From: Arthrobacter mobilis
GTDB taxonomy: Bacteria; Actinomycetota; Actinomycetes; Actinomycetales; Micrococcaceae
Direction of reading: 5' to 3'
DNA: 64,000 bases
Assembly (NCBI RefSeq): GCF_012395835.1
Contig: NZ_JAAZSQ010000003.1
Location: 177,028-241,027, forward strand
The notes beneath the pieces were generated by a model. The model was not told the origin of the DNA. It saw only the letters and a program-made list of their open reading frames with translations, and made no database searches. Both the position numbers and the translations under genes were made by a program. This document shows, one piece after another, positions 10,430 through 19,487 of the stretch. How positions within the stretch are numbered: the stretch's first letter is position 1; the number at the start of each line of letters is the position of its first letter.

Positions 10430-10734
10430 TTGGGGCACTCCCGCAGTGTCGGCTTCGCCGCCCGTTCGCGGCCTGCCCCGTACGCTGCGCGCACGGGGAC
10501 CCCTGGCCGTTCTCTTAGGCGGGGCCCTCGCGCCCCACTCCTTGTAAGCGGAAACCGGATTGCGACACGGCATGGATTCAGGCTCTGGTCTGCTATTATT
10601 TATAGCTGTGTGTCCGCGCAGGTCGACGGGCACCCCGGACCGGCTGCCATTAACGGTGCCCCACGCCGCTCAGTCCCTAGTTGGTCCGGCTGCCCTCATT
10701 TGACCAGTCCGCATTACAACAGAGAGTTTAATAA
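10430..10734 (+). other. Noncoding region upstream of rpsT
   Basis: 305 bases without a convincing gene. A weak hairpin of CCCCGT (10476-10481) with ACGGGG (10493-10498) could end the MazF-like transcript. An AT-rich patch, TATTATTTATAG around 10592-10603, stands out in this GC-rich DNA and is the most likely -10 region for rpsT. The leader between it and the GTG at 10735 is about 130 bases and ends in AGAGAGTTTAATAA; S20 often controls its own translation, and a long leader fits that. Confidence 0.4.
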
Positions 10735-10995
10735 GTGGCCAATATCAAGTCCCAGAAGAAGCGCATTCTCACCAACGAGAAGGCCCGCCAGCGCAACATG
10801 TCGGTCAAGTCCGAGCTGAAGACGGCTATCCGTGCGGTGAACACCGCTGTCGACGCTGCCAACAAGGACGTTGCCGTCACGGCGCTGGCTGCCGCCAGCC
10901 GCAAGCTGGACAAGGCTGTCAGCAAGGGCGTCATCCACAAGAACAACGCCGCCAACCGCAAGTCCGCCATCTCCAAGAAGGTCAACGCCCTCTAA
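10735..10995 (+). CDS. rpsT: 30S ribosomal protein S20
   Basis: An 86-residue basic protein that matches bacterial S20 over its whole length: [20 protein letters not shown] at the N-terminus and [17 protein letters not shown] at the end. It binds 16S rRNA early in small-subunit assembly. Translation starts at GTG (10735). It is a single-gene unit with a long leader upstream and a strong intrinsic terminator downstream. Confidence 0.98.
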   Translation: MANIKSQKKRILTNEKARQRNMSVKSELKTAIRAVNTAVDAANKDVAVTALAAASRKLDKAVSKGVIHKNNAANRKSAISKKVNAL

Positions 10996-11023
10996 GCGAG
11001 CCGCGGACGGCTGCAGTTGCCAT

Positions 11024-11071
11024 AAGGCTGGAGGCCGCCACCCGTCCCGGGTGGCGGCCTCCAGCCTTTTT
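11024..11071 (+). terminator. Strong intrinsic terminator of rpsT
   Basis: A perfect 21-bp stem (11024-11044 with 11048-11068) around a three-base loop TCC is followed by TTT. The core is GGCTGGAGGCCGCCACCC and its complement. It lies 29 bases after the rpsT stop. It may also stop holA transcripts arriving from the other side, though the T tract on that strand is poor. Confidence 0.93.
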
Positions 11072-11116
11072 GCCGTCCCCCGGTCCGGCGCCGCCGCTTT
11101 GTCCCGGGGCGCCGGT

Positions 11117-12157
11117 TCAGCGTCCGGCGCTGGCGGCAATCACCGTTACCGCATGCTCGACGGCGTACTCGGGGTCCTTGGCTGCGCCCTTGACCTGGGC
11201 ATCGGTTTCGGCCAGCAGCCGGATGCAGCGGGCCAGGGATTCCGAATCCCAGTAGCGGGCTTCCTTGCGCGCCTGGTCGAACTGCCAGGGGGCCATGCCT
11301 AGGTCCTTGGCGGTCACGGAGGCCCCCTTGACCTTGGCGATCTGCCGCAGCTTCAGGGCCAGCACGGCGACGATCGGTACGGGATCGACGCCGGTGGCCA
11401 GGGCATGGCGCAGGGCAGCCAGGGCCAGGCTTCCCCGCCCCGAGACAGCGGCGTCGGCGACTTTGAACCCGGTGGCCTCGACCCGGCCGCCGTAGTATTT
11501 GTCCACCGTTTCCTCAGTAATGCTGCCGGTGGTATCCGCGGCCAGCTGGGAGCAGGCCGCGGCCAGGTCCGGCAGCGAGGACCCGACGGCGGCGACCAGC
11601 GCCTGGGCGGCACCGGCGTCGATGCTGCGCCGCGCGTCCTTGAACTCGCGCCGGACGAAATCCAGCTTGTCGCTGTCCTTCTTCAGCGCCTGGCAGTCGA
11701 CCACCGGCGCGCCCGAGGCCTTGAGCGCATCCAGCAGCTTCTTGCCGCGCACTCCCCCCGCATGGTGGAGGACCAGGATGGCGTCCTCTGCCGGCGACCG
11801 GAGGTAGGCCAGGGCGTCGGCGAGGAAGTCGTCGTTCATCTGGGCCAGCGACGAGACCTCGATCAGCTTCGCTTCGCCGAACAGGCTGGGGCTGGCCGTC
11901 ATCACCAGCTCGCCGGGTGTATAGGTGGAGGCGTCCATAAGCGTCAGTTCGACGTCGGGCTGCTGCGCGCGCACGAGGGTGCGCAGCCGCTGCTTGGCCC
12001 GCTGCGCCAGGTAGTCCTCCGGTCCGCTGACCAGCACGACCGGTGCCGGCTCGACCTCCCGCCAGGACACGGTGCCCGCTGCGGAACTGCCGGCCGTCCT
12101 GGCCCCGCCGGACGCCTTGGATCCCTTGGATGTCCGGGATGCGGGGGTGGGGTTCAA
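11117..12157 (-). CDS. holA: DNA polymerase III delta subunit
   Basis: A 346-residue clamp-loader subunit that opens the beta clamp. After a Ser/Gly-rich N-terminal tail of about 30 residues it has the HolA pattern: PAPVVLVSGPEDYLAQRA, LTLMDAST, SPSLFGEAKLIEVSSL, and a C-terminal helical domain with LRQIAKVKGAS and LGMAPWQFDQARK. It starts with TTG, preceded by AAGGAGG with eight-base spacing, which supports this start. It follows comEC on the same strand, the usual order in actinobacteria (comEA-comEC-holA), with rpsT convergent. Confidence 0.93.
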   Translation of the reverse strand: MNPTPASRTSKGSKASGGARTAGSSAAGTVSWREVEPAPVVLVSGPEDYLAQRAKQRLRTLVRAQQPDVELTLMDASTYTPGELVMTASPSLFGEAKLIEVSSLAQMNDDFLADALAYLRSPAEDAILVLHHAGGVRGKKLLDALKASGAPVVDCQALKKDSDKLDFVRREFKDARRSIDAGAAQALVAAVGSSLPDLAAACSQLAADTTGSITEETVDKYYGGRVEATGFKVADAAVSGRGSLALAALRHALATGVDPVPIVAVLALKLRQIAKVKGASVTAKDLGMAPWQFDQARKEARYWDSESLARCIRLLAETDAQVKGAAKDPEYAVEHAVTVIAASAGR

Positions 12158-12238
12158 GCCTGGTTCCTCCTTGGTCCGGCACGCTGCCGCATGCCCGCCT
12201 CTACATTGTCACGCTGCCCGGTCAAATCCCAAGCCGGC

Positions 12239-14914
12239 TCAACGACGTGCCGCGACCTGCAGCCGTCCGCCGCCGGCAGCCACGGTGATCGTGCCGAGCA
12301 CATCGGTACGGAACACCGGCACTCCGTTCTGCTGCAGGGCGGCGAGGATTTCCGGTGCCGGATGCCCGTAGTCGTTCCCTCGGCCCACCGAGATCACCGC
12401 TGCCTTCGGCTGCAGCGCCTCGATCAGCCGCGTCCCACCGTTGCGGGCCCCATGGTGGCTGATCTTGAGCACGTCGACAGCGGGCACGGCCCGGCCCAGC
12501 CGCATCAGCAGCATGCCGGCCGCTTCGGCCTCCAGGTCCCCGGTCAGCAACATCGAGATTTCCCCGGCGCTCCCCGTGCCTGCCTGCACGCTGAGCACCA
12601 GGCTGGCGTCGTTTTCCTCCCCGGCACCGGCCCCGCCCGGGACCGGCCAGAGGATCTGCCAGCGGGCACTGCCGGCGGTTCCGGACATACCCGCGGCGCC
12701 CCGCTCGGGGGCGGCCCCCGCTGCCGCCAGCGCCGTCGTGACCTGTTCCGGCAGCTTCGACCGCGCGCTGCCGACCAGCACCCGGCCCACGCCGCGTCCG
12801 TCCAGGGCGCCGGCCAGGCCCCCGTAGTGGTCCAGGTGCATATGCGTCAGTACCAGCACCTCGATCCAGGAAACGCCGAGCCGGTCCAGGCACGCGTCCA
12901 TGAGGGCAGGCTCGGGACCGGTATCGACCACGATGGCACTCCCGCCGCCGGTATTCACCGCGAGCCCGTCCCCCTGGCCGACATCGCAGGCGGCAACGGT
13001 CCAGCCCGGTCCCGCGGTACCGCCGCCGGACCGGAGCAGGACGGCGGCGAGGCCGGAGAGCACCGCGGCCGCCGCCCCCAGGGCCAGCAGCCGGACGGCG
13101 GTGCGCCGGATGGAGTTCCCGCCGGCTGCCCGCGGGGCCGGAGCATCCGGCCGGAAGCGCTGCCGGAGGCGCAGCGCCGCCCGGAGCGCGGAGGGCCAGC
13201 CGGCGGGGAGCCGGGCCGCCAGGCACAGCAGCGACAGCAGCAGCAGGCCGGCCAGCAGGGCCAGGACCGCCCCCGGTGCACCTTCGGGCCAGGCCAGCAC
13301 AGCCGCCGGCCACCCGGATACGGTGCGGGCCACTCCGGCGACCCACAAAGACAGCCAGCCGGCCAGCTGCACCGCGGCTGCGGCCGCCCACGGCCAGACC
13401 GGGAACAGCAGGACGGCAGCCATACCAATGATCGTCACGGCCGGCACCACCGGCGTGACCAGGACATTGGCCGGCACCGAGTACAGCGGCAACTCCGGCT
13501 GCAGCAGGACCAGCACGGGGGAACAGAAAACCTGTGCCGCCAGCGGCAGGCTCACCGCATCCGCCAGCAGCTTGGGCAGGAACCGCTGCAGCCAGCTCGA
13601 GCAGCGTTCCCCGAAGAGCACCAGGCCCAAGGTAGCCAGGACCGAGAGCAGGAACCCGTAGCTCGCCGCCAGCCAGGGATCGGCCAGCAGCAGGACGATG
13701 ACCGCCAGGCAGAGGAAGGCCAGCGAGGCGCGCCGGCGTCCGGCCAGGAGCGCGAAGACTCCGATGGAGCCCATGGACGCCGCACGCAGGACGCTGGGCT
13801 CGGGCCTGACCAGCAGGATGAAGCCGGCCAGCGCCGCCAGCGCGAGCAGGCCCCGCACCGGGCGCGGCAGCCGGCAGGCGGCGGACAGGAGGTAGACAAA
13901 GCCCAGGACATAGGAACAGTTGGCACCGCTGACAGCGAGAAGATGCGTCAGCCCGGCGGCCCGCATGGCGTTGGCCAGGTCCTCGGGCTGGCTCGAGCGG
14001 TCCCCCAGCACCATGCCCGACAGCAGTGCCCGCGCGTCCGGCGGCAGTGCGCCGGTACCGTCCATGAAGCCCTCCCGCAGGGCGTTCGCCGCATCGGCGG
14101 CCGGGGGCGAACCGGTGCGGTGGAAGCCGGTGGAGACAATCAGCAGCGCATCCACCGCGCCCGGCTCCTCGGTCCGGACCAGCTTCCCGGCACCCGCCAG
14201 GGCGTCCCCGTACCGGGCCTGTGCCCAGGACGAACCGGCAATGACCAGCACCGGCGTGGCAGCTTCGAAACGCTGTCCGCCGGCGGTGGCTTCGAGGATT
14301 TCTGCGCGCAGCTGGTACCGGGCCGACCCGTCAAAGGAACCGCCGTCTGCCTTGACCTTCGCCGCGTCCGAGAGCGCCACCATCCGCACTGTGACCGTGG
14401 CCCCGGCGTCGAGCGCGGCACGGATGGGCCCGCTCAGCCGTTCCGCCTGCCTGACACCGAGGATCAGGGACAGCAGGGCAACGGCACCGGCCAGGACCAG
14501 GATGGCGGTGCACAGGCCCGTGCGCCAGCTGCCGGCCTCCGGCCGCAGCAGCATGCGCAGCAGGATGGCGAGGACGGCAGCGAACAGCAGGGCCGCCAGC
14601 ACCAAGGCCGTGCCGCGCGGTGCATGCGGCAGCCCGAGTGCGGCCGCCCAGCACACGGCTGCCGTGCCGGCCAGCCGGAAATCCAGCGGGCCGGTGTTCC
14701 TGCCGCCGGCAGGGAGCGGATGCGGGCCGGGATTCCCAGCGGCGCGCAGGCGTGCCGCCCATGCCCGCACGCGGGACGGTCCGCGTGCCGCCGCCGGTCC
14801 CTCCCGGCCTCCGGCCACCTCCGGGTCGTCCACGCCACCGGCAACGTCCGCCAGGTCCGGCAGCCCCGCGGTGGCAGCCTCGGCGAAGCGCCGCCATGGC
14901 GCCGGCCGGCTCAT
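12239..14914 (-). CDS. comEC: ComEC/Rec2 DNA-uptake channel protein
   Basis: An 891-residue polytopic membrane protein. Residues about 90-160 hold the first membrane segments, followed by an outside domain (about 165-260), the Competence membrane domain with many hydrophobic segments (about 300-640), and a C-terminal metallo-beta-lactamase-like domain that includes CDVGQGDGLAVNTGGGSAIV and the metal motif THMHLDHYGG. ComEC carries single-stranded DNA across the membrane in transformable bacteria. Its ATG overlaps the comEA stop (ATGA). No pilus genes are in the window, so competence cannot be judged from here. Confidence 0.93.
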   Translation of the reverse strand: MSRPAPWRRFAEAATAGLPDLADVAGGVDDPEVAGGREGPAAARGPSRVRAWAARLRAAGNPGPHPLPAGGRNTGPLDFRLAGTAAVCWAAALGLPHAPRGTALVLAALLFAAVLAILLRMLLRPEAGSWRTGLCTAILVLAGAVALLSLILGVRQAERLSGPIRAALDAGATVTVRMVALSDAAKVKADGGSFDGSARYQLRAEILEATAGGQRFEAATPVLVIAGSSWAQARYGDALAGAGKLVRTEEPGAVDALLIVSTGFHRTGSPPAADAANALREGFMDGTGALPPDARALLSGMVLGDRSSQPEDLANAMRAAGLTHLLAVSGANCSYVLGFVYLLSAACRLPRPVRGLLALAALAGFILLVRPEPSVLRAASMGSIGVFALLAGRRRASLAFLCLAVIVLLLADPWLAASYGFLLSVLATLGLVLFGERCSSWLQRFLPKLLADAVSLPLAAQVFCSPVLVLLQPELPLYSVPANVLVTPVVPAVTIIGMAAVLLFPVWPWAAAAAVQLAGWLSLWVAGVARTVSGWPAAVLAWPEGAPGAVLALLAGLLLLSLLCLAARLPAGWPSALRAALRLRQRFRPDAPAPRAAGGNSIRRTAVRLLALGAAAAVLSGLAAVLLRSGGGTAGPGWTVAACDVGQGDGLAVNTGGGSAIVVDTGPEPALMDACLDRLGVSWIEVLVLTHMHLDHYGGLAGALDGRGVGRVLVGSARSKLPEQVTTALAAAGAAPERGAAGMSGTAGSARWQILWPVPGGAGAGEENDASLVLSVQAGTGSAGEISMLLTGDLEAEAAGMLLMRLGRAVPAVDVLKISHHGARNGGTRLIEALQPKAAVISVGRGNDYGHPAPEILAALQQNGVPVFRTDVLGTITVAAGGGRLQVAARR

Positions 14915-15744
14915 ACGGCCACCAGTTCCAGCAGCGCCTCCAGCAGACCCGGACCGATCCCGGGTACGGCGTCCAGGTCTTCCGGGCGGGTGAAGGCCCC
15001 GTGCTGCTGCCTGAAATCGATGATCCGCTGCGCCAGGACCGGGCCGATCCGCGGCAGGGACTGCAGTTCCTCGGCGGTGGCGGTATTGATGTTGACCTGC
15101 CCGCCGGCGGCTGCCGGGGTGCCGGCCGCCGGTGGGAGTGCTCCGGCCCCCGCATCCGTCTGCAGGGCAGGAGGCGCATGCTCCGGCGAGGGCAGAAAGA
15201 TCTGCTGGCCATCCGACACCGGGGCAGCCAGGTTCAGTGCGGACTGGTCCGCGCCCTTCGCGGCGCCGCCGGCGGCGGCCACGGCCTCAAAGACCCTCGA
15301 GCCTGCCGGCAGCCTGACGACGCCGGGCCTGGCCACAGCCCCGGCGACATGGACCACCAGCACCGCCGGGCTGCCCTTCGGCCGCGGATCCGGCGGAACG
15401 GCCTCCTGCACGGTGCCCGGCGGCGCTGCCTCCACCTCCTGCAGGGAGTCCGTACGCTCTGAGCCCGGCACCGGGGGCGGGGACGGCGTTGCGGAAGCTG
15501 CGGACAGCGGCACGCTGGCAACCACCTGGGCGACGTCGCGCTCGAGGTCGGCTCCGGCGACCCGGACGATGCCCGTGCCCAGGGCGGCACCGGCAGCCAC
15601 CACCGCGGCTCCGGCGGCAATCCGGAACCGCATCCGCACCGGGCGCCGCGCCGTCGTGCCCGGCAGGCCGCTGCCGCCTGCACCCTCCGGAGTGCGGCGG
15701 AAACTGCTGGATCCGGGCCCGGTGGCCCAGCGGTGGCGGCCCAT
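14911..15744 (-). CDS. comEA: ComEA-type DNA-binding protein
   Basis: A 277-residue protein with a membrane anchor near residues 41-62, a Pro/Ala-rich linker, an SLBB-like domain (VLVVHVAGAVARPGVVRLPA to DGQQIFLP, about 125-190), and a C-terminal helix-hairpin-helix pair (VNINTATAEELQSLPRIGP and LDAVPGIGPGLL). ComEA binds incoming double-stranded DNA outside the membrane and passes it to ComEC. TAGCGT lies six bases upstream of the ATG, a leaderless promoter geometry. The stop overlaps the comEC start. Confidence 0.93.
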   Translation of the reverse strand: MGRHRWATGPGSSSFRRTPEGAGGSGLPGTTARRPVRMRFRIAAGAAVVAAGAALGTGIVRVAGADLERDVAQVVASVPLSAASATPSPPPVPGSERTDSLQEVEAAPPGTVQEAVPPDPRPKGSPAVLVVHVAGAVARPGVVRLPAGSRVFEAVAAAGGAAKGADQSALNLAAPVSDGQQIFLPSPEHAPPALQTDAGAGALPPAAGTPAAAGGQVNINTATAEELQSLPRIGPVLAQRIIDFRQQHGAFTRPEDLDAVPGIGPGLLEALLELVAV

Positions 15745-15750
15745 GGCTCC

Positions 15751-15756
15751 ACGCTA
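15751..15756 (-). promoter_or_regulatory. Leaderless -10 box of comEA-comEC
   Basis: TAGCGT on the minus strand ends six bases before the comEA ATG (15744). This puts transcription start at or next to the start codon; no ribosome binding site stands at a usable distance. Confidence 0.5.
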
Positions 15757-15831
15757 GGGCGCTGCCCCGCGGCAGCGGGGCGGGATGACCGCCGCGGTGG
15801 ATGGCGCCGGGCCGCTGCCTGCCTGTGGAGG

Positions 15832-16782
15832 TCAGGAGGCTCCGGGCAGTTCGGGTCCGATCACCACCGCCAGCACGCCCAGCCCGGTGTGGGCGGCGAG
15901 CACCGACGGCACCGGCGTCACCAGCACGGGATCGCCCACGTGGGCGGACATCTGCCGGGCCAGTTCCTGGGCCTCGGCTTCGTTGCCGAAATAATGCACG
16001 GCCAGCTGCGGCGAGTACTCCAGCTGCTCGATCCTGCGGATGGCCAGCTGCTGCAGCCGCGTCTGGGCCTTGGCCGCGGTCCGGATCCGCTCCAGCGGCA
16101 CAATCGCCCCGTCCCGCACCCCCAGCAGCGGCTTGATCGCCAGCAGCGAGCCCAGGAACCCCGCGGCCGCCCCGACCCGCCCGCCGCGGCGCAGCTGCTC
16201 CAGGCTGGGGACGTAGAAGACGACGTCGGAGGCCCGGGCGGCGGCCCGGGCGCGGTCAGCGACTTCCCGCGCCTCGGCGCCGGTCTGGGCGGCCAGCACG
16301 GCAGCGATCACGGCGAACCCCTGGCACATGGCCACCGTGCGGGTATCGACTACCTCGACCGGGATGCCGACGCCGGCGGCCGCCAGCCCGGCCGCTTCCA
16401 CGGTTCCGGAGAGTTCGGCCGAAATGTGCACGGACACGATCGCGTCGAAGCCCAGCCCCTCCAGCTCCGCATAGGTGCGCTGGAACAGTCCCGGCGACGG
16501 CCGGGAGGTCTTGATCTCCTTGCCTTCGGCCAGGCCCATCAGCAGCGCCGCGCGGACGTCGTCCATGCCGTCGCCGTAGATTTGCCCGGAGATCATCACC
16601 GGCATCGGCACGATCCGCAGCCAGTCGGCGATGTCCGGCTGCGCCACCCACTCGGCCGGCAGCGCCGCGGCGGAATCGGTCACGACGGCGACCCTGGGCC
16701 GCGGCGGCAGATGGCGCTGGGCCCGGGCCTGCAGCAGCCTCCGGGAGCGCTGCACCAGCTGCTCAAGCCAGGACACGGGCAC
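15832..16782 (-). CDS. DegV family fatty-acid-binding protein
   Basis: A 316-residue DegV-type protein. These bind fatty acids and, as FakB, present them to a fatty acid kinase in some Gram-positives. The signature segments are VAVVTDSAAALPAEW (about 31-45), KTSRPSPGLF (about 91-100), IVSVHISAELSGT and VVDTRTVAMCQGF, and a C-terminal half with LRRGGRVGAAAGFLGSLLAIKPLLGV. No kinase partner (FakA) is visible nearby. It starts with GTG five bases after leuS, so it is in the leuS transcript. Confidence 0.9.
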   Translation of the reverse strand: MPVSWLEQLVQRSRRLLQARAQRHLPPRPRVAVVTDSAAALPAEWVAQPDIADWLRIVPMPVMISGQIYGDGMDDVRAALLMGLAEGKEIKTSRPSPGLFQRTYAELEGLGFDAIVSVHISAELSGTVEAAGLAAAGVGIPVEVVDTRTVAMCQGFAVIAAVLAAQTGAEAREVADRARAAARASDVVFYVPSLEQLRRGGRVGAAAGFLGSLLAIKPLLGVRDGAIVPLERIRTAAKAQTRLQQLAIRRIEQLEYSPQLAVHYFGNEAEAQELARQMSAHVGDPVLVTPVPSVLAAHTGLGVLAVVIGPELPGAS

Positions 16783-16787
16783 AGGCC

Positions 16788-19277
16788 TTAAGCCGGGACG
16801 ACGTTGACCAGTTTCGGCGCGCGGACGATCACCGTGCGGATGCCGCGGCCGTCCAGCGTCCTGGCCACGTGCTCGGATTCCAGGGCCTTGGCCTTCAGCT
16901 CCTCCTCGCTGATGTCCGCGGGCACTTCGAGCCGGTCCCGGACCTTGCCCTGGACCTGCACCACGGCGGTGACGGTCGCCTGGACCAGCAGGTCCTGCTC
17001 GACCGCAGGCCAGGCGGCCGCGGCCACCGACGGCTCATGGCCCAGCGCCGCCCACAGGTCCTCGGCGGTGTACGGGGCGAACAGGCTCAGGATGATGGCC
17101 ACGGCCTCGGCGGCCTCGCGCACCGCCGGGTCCGCTCCGCCCACGCCAGAATCGATGGCCTTGCGGGTGGCGTTGACCAGCTCCATCAGGCGCGCGATGA
17201 CGACGTTGAACTTCCGGCCCTCCAGCAGCTCCTGGGAGTCGGCGATCGTGCGGTGGGTGACCGAGCGCAGGGCACGGTCCCCGGCGGCCGGGTCGGCGCC
17301 GGCCGGCGAGGCCACATCCTGGCCCAGCCGCCAGGCGCGGGCCAGGAACTTCGCCGAGCCGGACGGGGACACGTCGGCCCAGTCGACGTCGTCCTCCGGC
17401 GGCGAGGCGAAGACCATGGTCAGGCGCACCGCGTCCACGCCGAACTTGTCCAGTTGCTCGCCCAGGTCCACGCCGTTGCCCAGCGACTTGCTCATCGCCT
17501 TGCCGCCGTTGAGCACCTGGCCCTGGTTCAGCAGAGCGGTGAAGGGCTCGTCGAAGTTCACCAGGCCCAGGTCCTTAAGGACCTTGGTGAAGAAGCGGCT
17601 GTAGAGCAGGTGCAGGATGGCATGCTCGACGCCGCCGACGTACTGCGCGACCGGCAGCCACCTGTCCACGGCCTCCGTGTCGAAGGGGCCCTCGGTGTAC
17701 TGCGGGGAAGCGAAGCGCAGGTAGTACCAGGAGGAATCCACGAAGGTGTCCATGGTGTCCGTGTCCCGGGTGGCGGCGCGGCCGCAGCTGGGGCAGGAGG
17801 TGTTGACCCAGTCGGCGGCGGAGGCCAGCGGCGAGGTGCCCTTGGGGGCCAGGGCCTCCCCGCGCAGGTCGTCGGGCAGGGTCACCGGCAGCTGGTTGTC
17901 CGGCACCGGAACCTCGCCGCACTCGGCGCAGTGGATGATCGGGATCGGGGTGCCCCAGAAGCGCTGGCGGGACAGCAGCCAGTCGCGCAGCCGGAAGTTC
18001 ACCGCGTGCTCGCCGGTGCCGGCGGCCTCGACCAGCTCGATGGCCCGGGCAATGCCCTCGGCCTTGGACAGGCCGTTGAGCTCGTCCGAGTTGATCAGCG
18101 TTCCCTCGCCGGCGGTGGCGACCCCGGTTTCGGACGGGTCCTCCTCGCCGGTGTCCAGCACGGTGCGGACCGGAAGGTCGAAGGCCCTGGCGAAGTCCAG
18201 GTCCCGCTGGTCATGTGCGGGCACGGCCATGATGGCGCCGGTGCCGTAGTCCGCCAGCACATAGTCGGCGGCCCAGACCGGCAGCTTCTCGCCGTTGAGC
18301 GGGTTGACCGCGTAGCGTCCCAGGAAGACGCCGGTCTTCTCCCGCTCGGTGGACTGGCGTTCGATGTCCGAGAGGGCCTTGACCTTTTCCCGGTAGTCCA
18401 TCAGCGCATCGTGCTGCTCGGCGGTGACCAGGTCCAGGGCCAGGTGGGTATCGGCGGCGACGACGAAGAAGGTCGCCCCGTACAGGGTGTCCGGGCGGGT
18501 GGTGAAGACGGTGACGTCGCGGGCGGGCAGGTCCCCGGCAGCCTCGATGGCGAAGTTGACGTGCGCGCCCTCCGAGCGGCCGATCCAGTTCCGCTGCATC
18601 GCCAGCACGCGCTCGGGCCAGTGGCCCTTGAGCTCGTCCATGTCCTCGAGCAGGCGGTCGGCGTAGTCGGTGATCTTGAAGTACCACTGGTTCAGGCTCT
18701 TCTTCGTCACCGGGGTGCCGCAGCGTTCGCACGCCCCGTTGACCACCTGTTCGTTGGCCAGCACGGTCAGGTCCTTCGGGCACCAGTTGACCGGGGAGTT
18801 CTTGCGGTAGGCCAGGCCGCGCTCGTAGAAGCGCAGGAACAGCCACTGGGTCCAGCGGTAGTATTCCGGGTCCGAGGTGTGCAGCCGGCGGGACCAGTCG
18901 GCGCTGATCGCGTAGCGCTTGAAGGATGCCGCCTGGGTCTCGATGTTGGCGTAGGTCCACTCGCTGGGGTGGGCGTTGCGCTTGATCGCCGCGTTCTCCG
19001 CCGGCAGGCCGAAGGAGTCCCAGCCGATCGGGTGCAGCACGTCGTAGCCCTTCAGGCGCCAGTAGCGGGCGACGACGTCGCCCATCGCGAAGGCTTCGGC
19101 GTGGCCCATGTGCAGGTCCCCGGAAGGGTACGGGAACATGTCCAGGACGTAGCGGCGTTCCCGGGATCCGTCGTCGGCCGGCGTGAAGACCCCCAGCTCC
19201 TCCCACACGGCAGGCCATTTGGCCTCGATGGCGGAGAAACTGTACTCGCCCTGCCCGTTCCCAGACTGCGTACTCAC
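16788..19277 (-). CDS. leuS: Leucyl-tRNA synthetase
   Basis: An 829-residue class I synthetase that charges tRNA-Leu. The HIGH-type motif is HMGH at 56-59 ([15 protein letters not shown]) and the KMSKS loop reads [10 protein letters not shown] near residue 600; the CP1 editing domain lies between, with [12 protein letters not shown], and a CxxC pair (CERCG, CPSC) is present in the zinc-binding insertions. It starts at GTG 19277. The upstream leader holds a Leu-containing short reading frame, a terminator and a competing antiterminator arm, so expression is probably controlled by leucyl-tRNA supply. Confidence 0.97.
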   Translation of the reverse strand: MSTQSGNGQGEYSFSAIEAKWPAVWEELGVFTPADDGSRERRYVLDMFPYPSGDLHMGHAEAFAMGDVVARYWRLKGYDVLHPIGWDSFGLPAENAAIKRNAHPSEWTYANIETQAASFKRYAISADWSRRLHTSDPEYYRWTQWLFLRFYERGLAYRKNSPVNWCPKDLTVLANEQVVNGACERCGTPVTKKSLNQWYFKITDYADRLLEDMDELKGHWPERVLAMQRNWIGRSEGAHVNFAIEAAGDLPARDVTVFTTRPDTLYGATFFVVAADTHLALDLVTAEQHDALMDYREKVKALSDIERQSTEREKTGVFLGRYAVNPLNGEKLPVWAADYVLADYGTGAIMAVPAHDQRDLDFARAFDLPVRTVLDTGEEDPSETGVATAGEGTLINSDELNGLSKAEGIARAIELVEAAGTGEHAVNFRLRDWLLSRQRFWGTPIPIIHCAECGEVPVPDNQLPVTLPDDLRGEALAPKGTSPLASAADWVNTSCPSCGRAATRDTDTMDTFVDSSWYYLRFASPQYTEGPFDTEAVDRWLPVAQYVGGVEHAILHLLYSRFFTKVLKDLGLVNFDEPFTALLNQGQVLNGGKAMSKSLGNGVDLGEQLDKFGVDAVRLTMVFASPPEDDVDWADVSPSGSAKFLARAWRLGQDVASPAGADPAAGDRALRSVTHRTIADSQELLEGRKFNVVIARLMELVNATRKAIDSGVGGADPAVREAAEAVAIILSLFAPYTAEDLWAALGHEPSVAAAAWPAVEQDLLVQATVTAVVQVQGKVRDRLEVPADISEEELKAKALESEHVARTLDGRGIRTVIVRAPKLVNVVPA

Positions 19278-19349
19278 GTTGACTTGCCTCGTCCTCTTGG
19301 GTCTATCTTGCTGCTGGTTGTTGCTGCTTGCTGCCGCGTTGCCTCAGAC

Positions 19350-19377
19350 ACACAAAAGCCCCTCCGCATCGAGGGGC
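19350..19377 (-). terminator. Attenuator terminator in the leuS leader
   Basis: On the minus strand GCCCCTC (19377-19371) and GAGGGGC (19364-19358) pair around a six-base loop, followed at once by TTTT (19357-19354) and a TG-rich stretch. It lies 72 bases upstream of the leuS start inside its leader, the position of an attenuator. CCTCGATGCGG within it (19374-19364) can pair instead with an upstream arm at 19426-19438. Confidence 0.85.
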
Positions 19378-19425
19378 GCCGCAGCACGTAGTGCGGGTGG
19401 TTGCGCCGGCCGTGGCCGGAACCTG

Positions 19426-19438
19426 CCTCGGGATGCGG
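19426..19438 (-). promoter_or_regulatory. Antiterminator arm of the leuS attenuator
   Basis: CCGCATCCCGAGG begins right after the stop of the leader reading frame. It can make 11 base pairs, with a two-base bulge, with CCTCGATGCGG in the terminator hairpin, so the two structures exclude each other. A ribosome at the leader stop codon would cover this arm and let the terminator form; one stalled at the Leu codons would leave it free. Confidence 0.7.
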
Positions 19439-19462
19439 CTAGCTCAGCGAAAGGGCAAACAC
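19439..19462 (-). CDS. Putative leuS leader peptide
   Basis: A seven-codon frame, GTG TTT GCC CTT TCG CTG AGC then TAG (MFALSLS). Two of its seven codons are Leu, one of them CTT, an uncommon Leu codon in DNA this rich in GC. TAGAGT (19474-19469) ends six bases before the GTG, which suits a leaderless start. An overlapping ATG frame (19467-19444, MACLPFR) also exists but its start falls only one base after TAGAGT, too close for transcription to include it. Its role is inferred from position and codon content. Confidence 0.5.
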   Translation of the reverse strand: MFALSLS

Positions 19463-19487
19463 GCCATTACTCTACCCCAGACCGGTG

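Noticed and set aside
11405..15757. A 1450-codon open frame on the plus strand
   Set aside because: It is antisense to holA, comEC and comEA, and its Arg/Gly/Gln/Pro-rich composition is that of a shadow frame in GC-rich DNA.
19278..19480. T-box riboswitch upstream of leuS
   Set aside because: There is a terminator, but no AGGGUGGNACCGCG core or specifier loop; a leader peptide and competing arm explain the region better.
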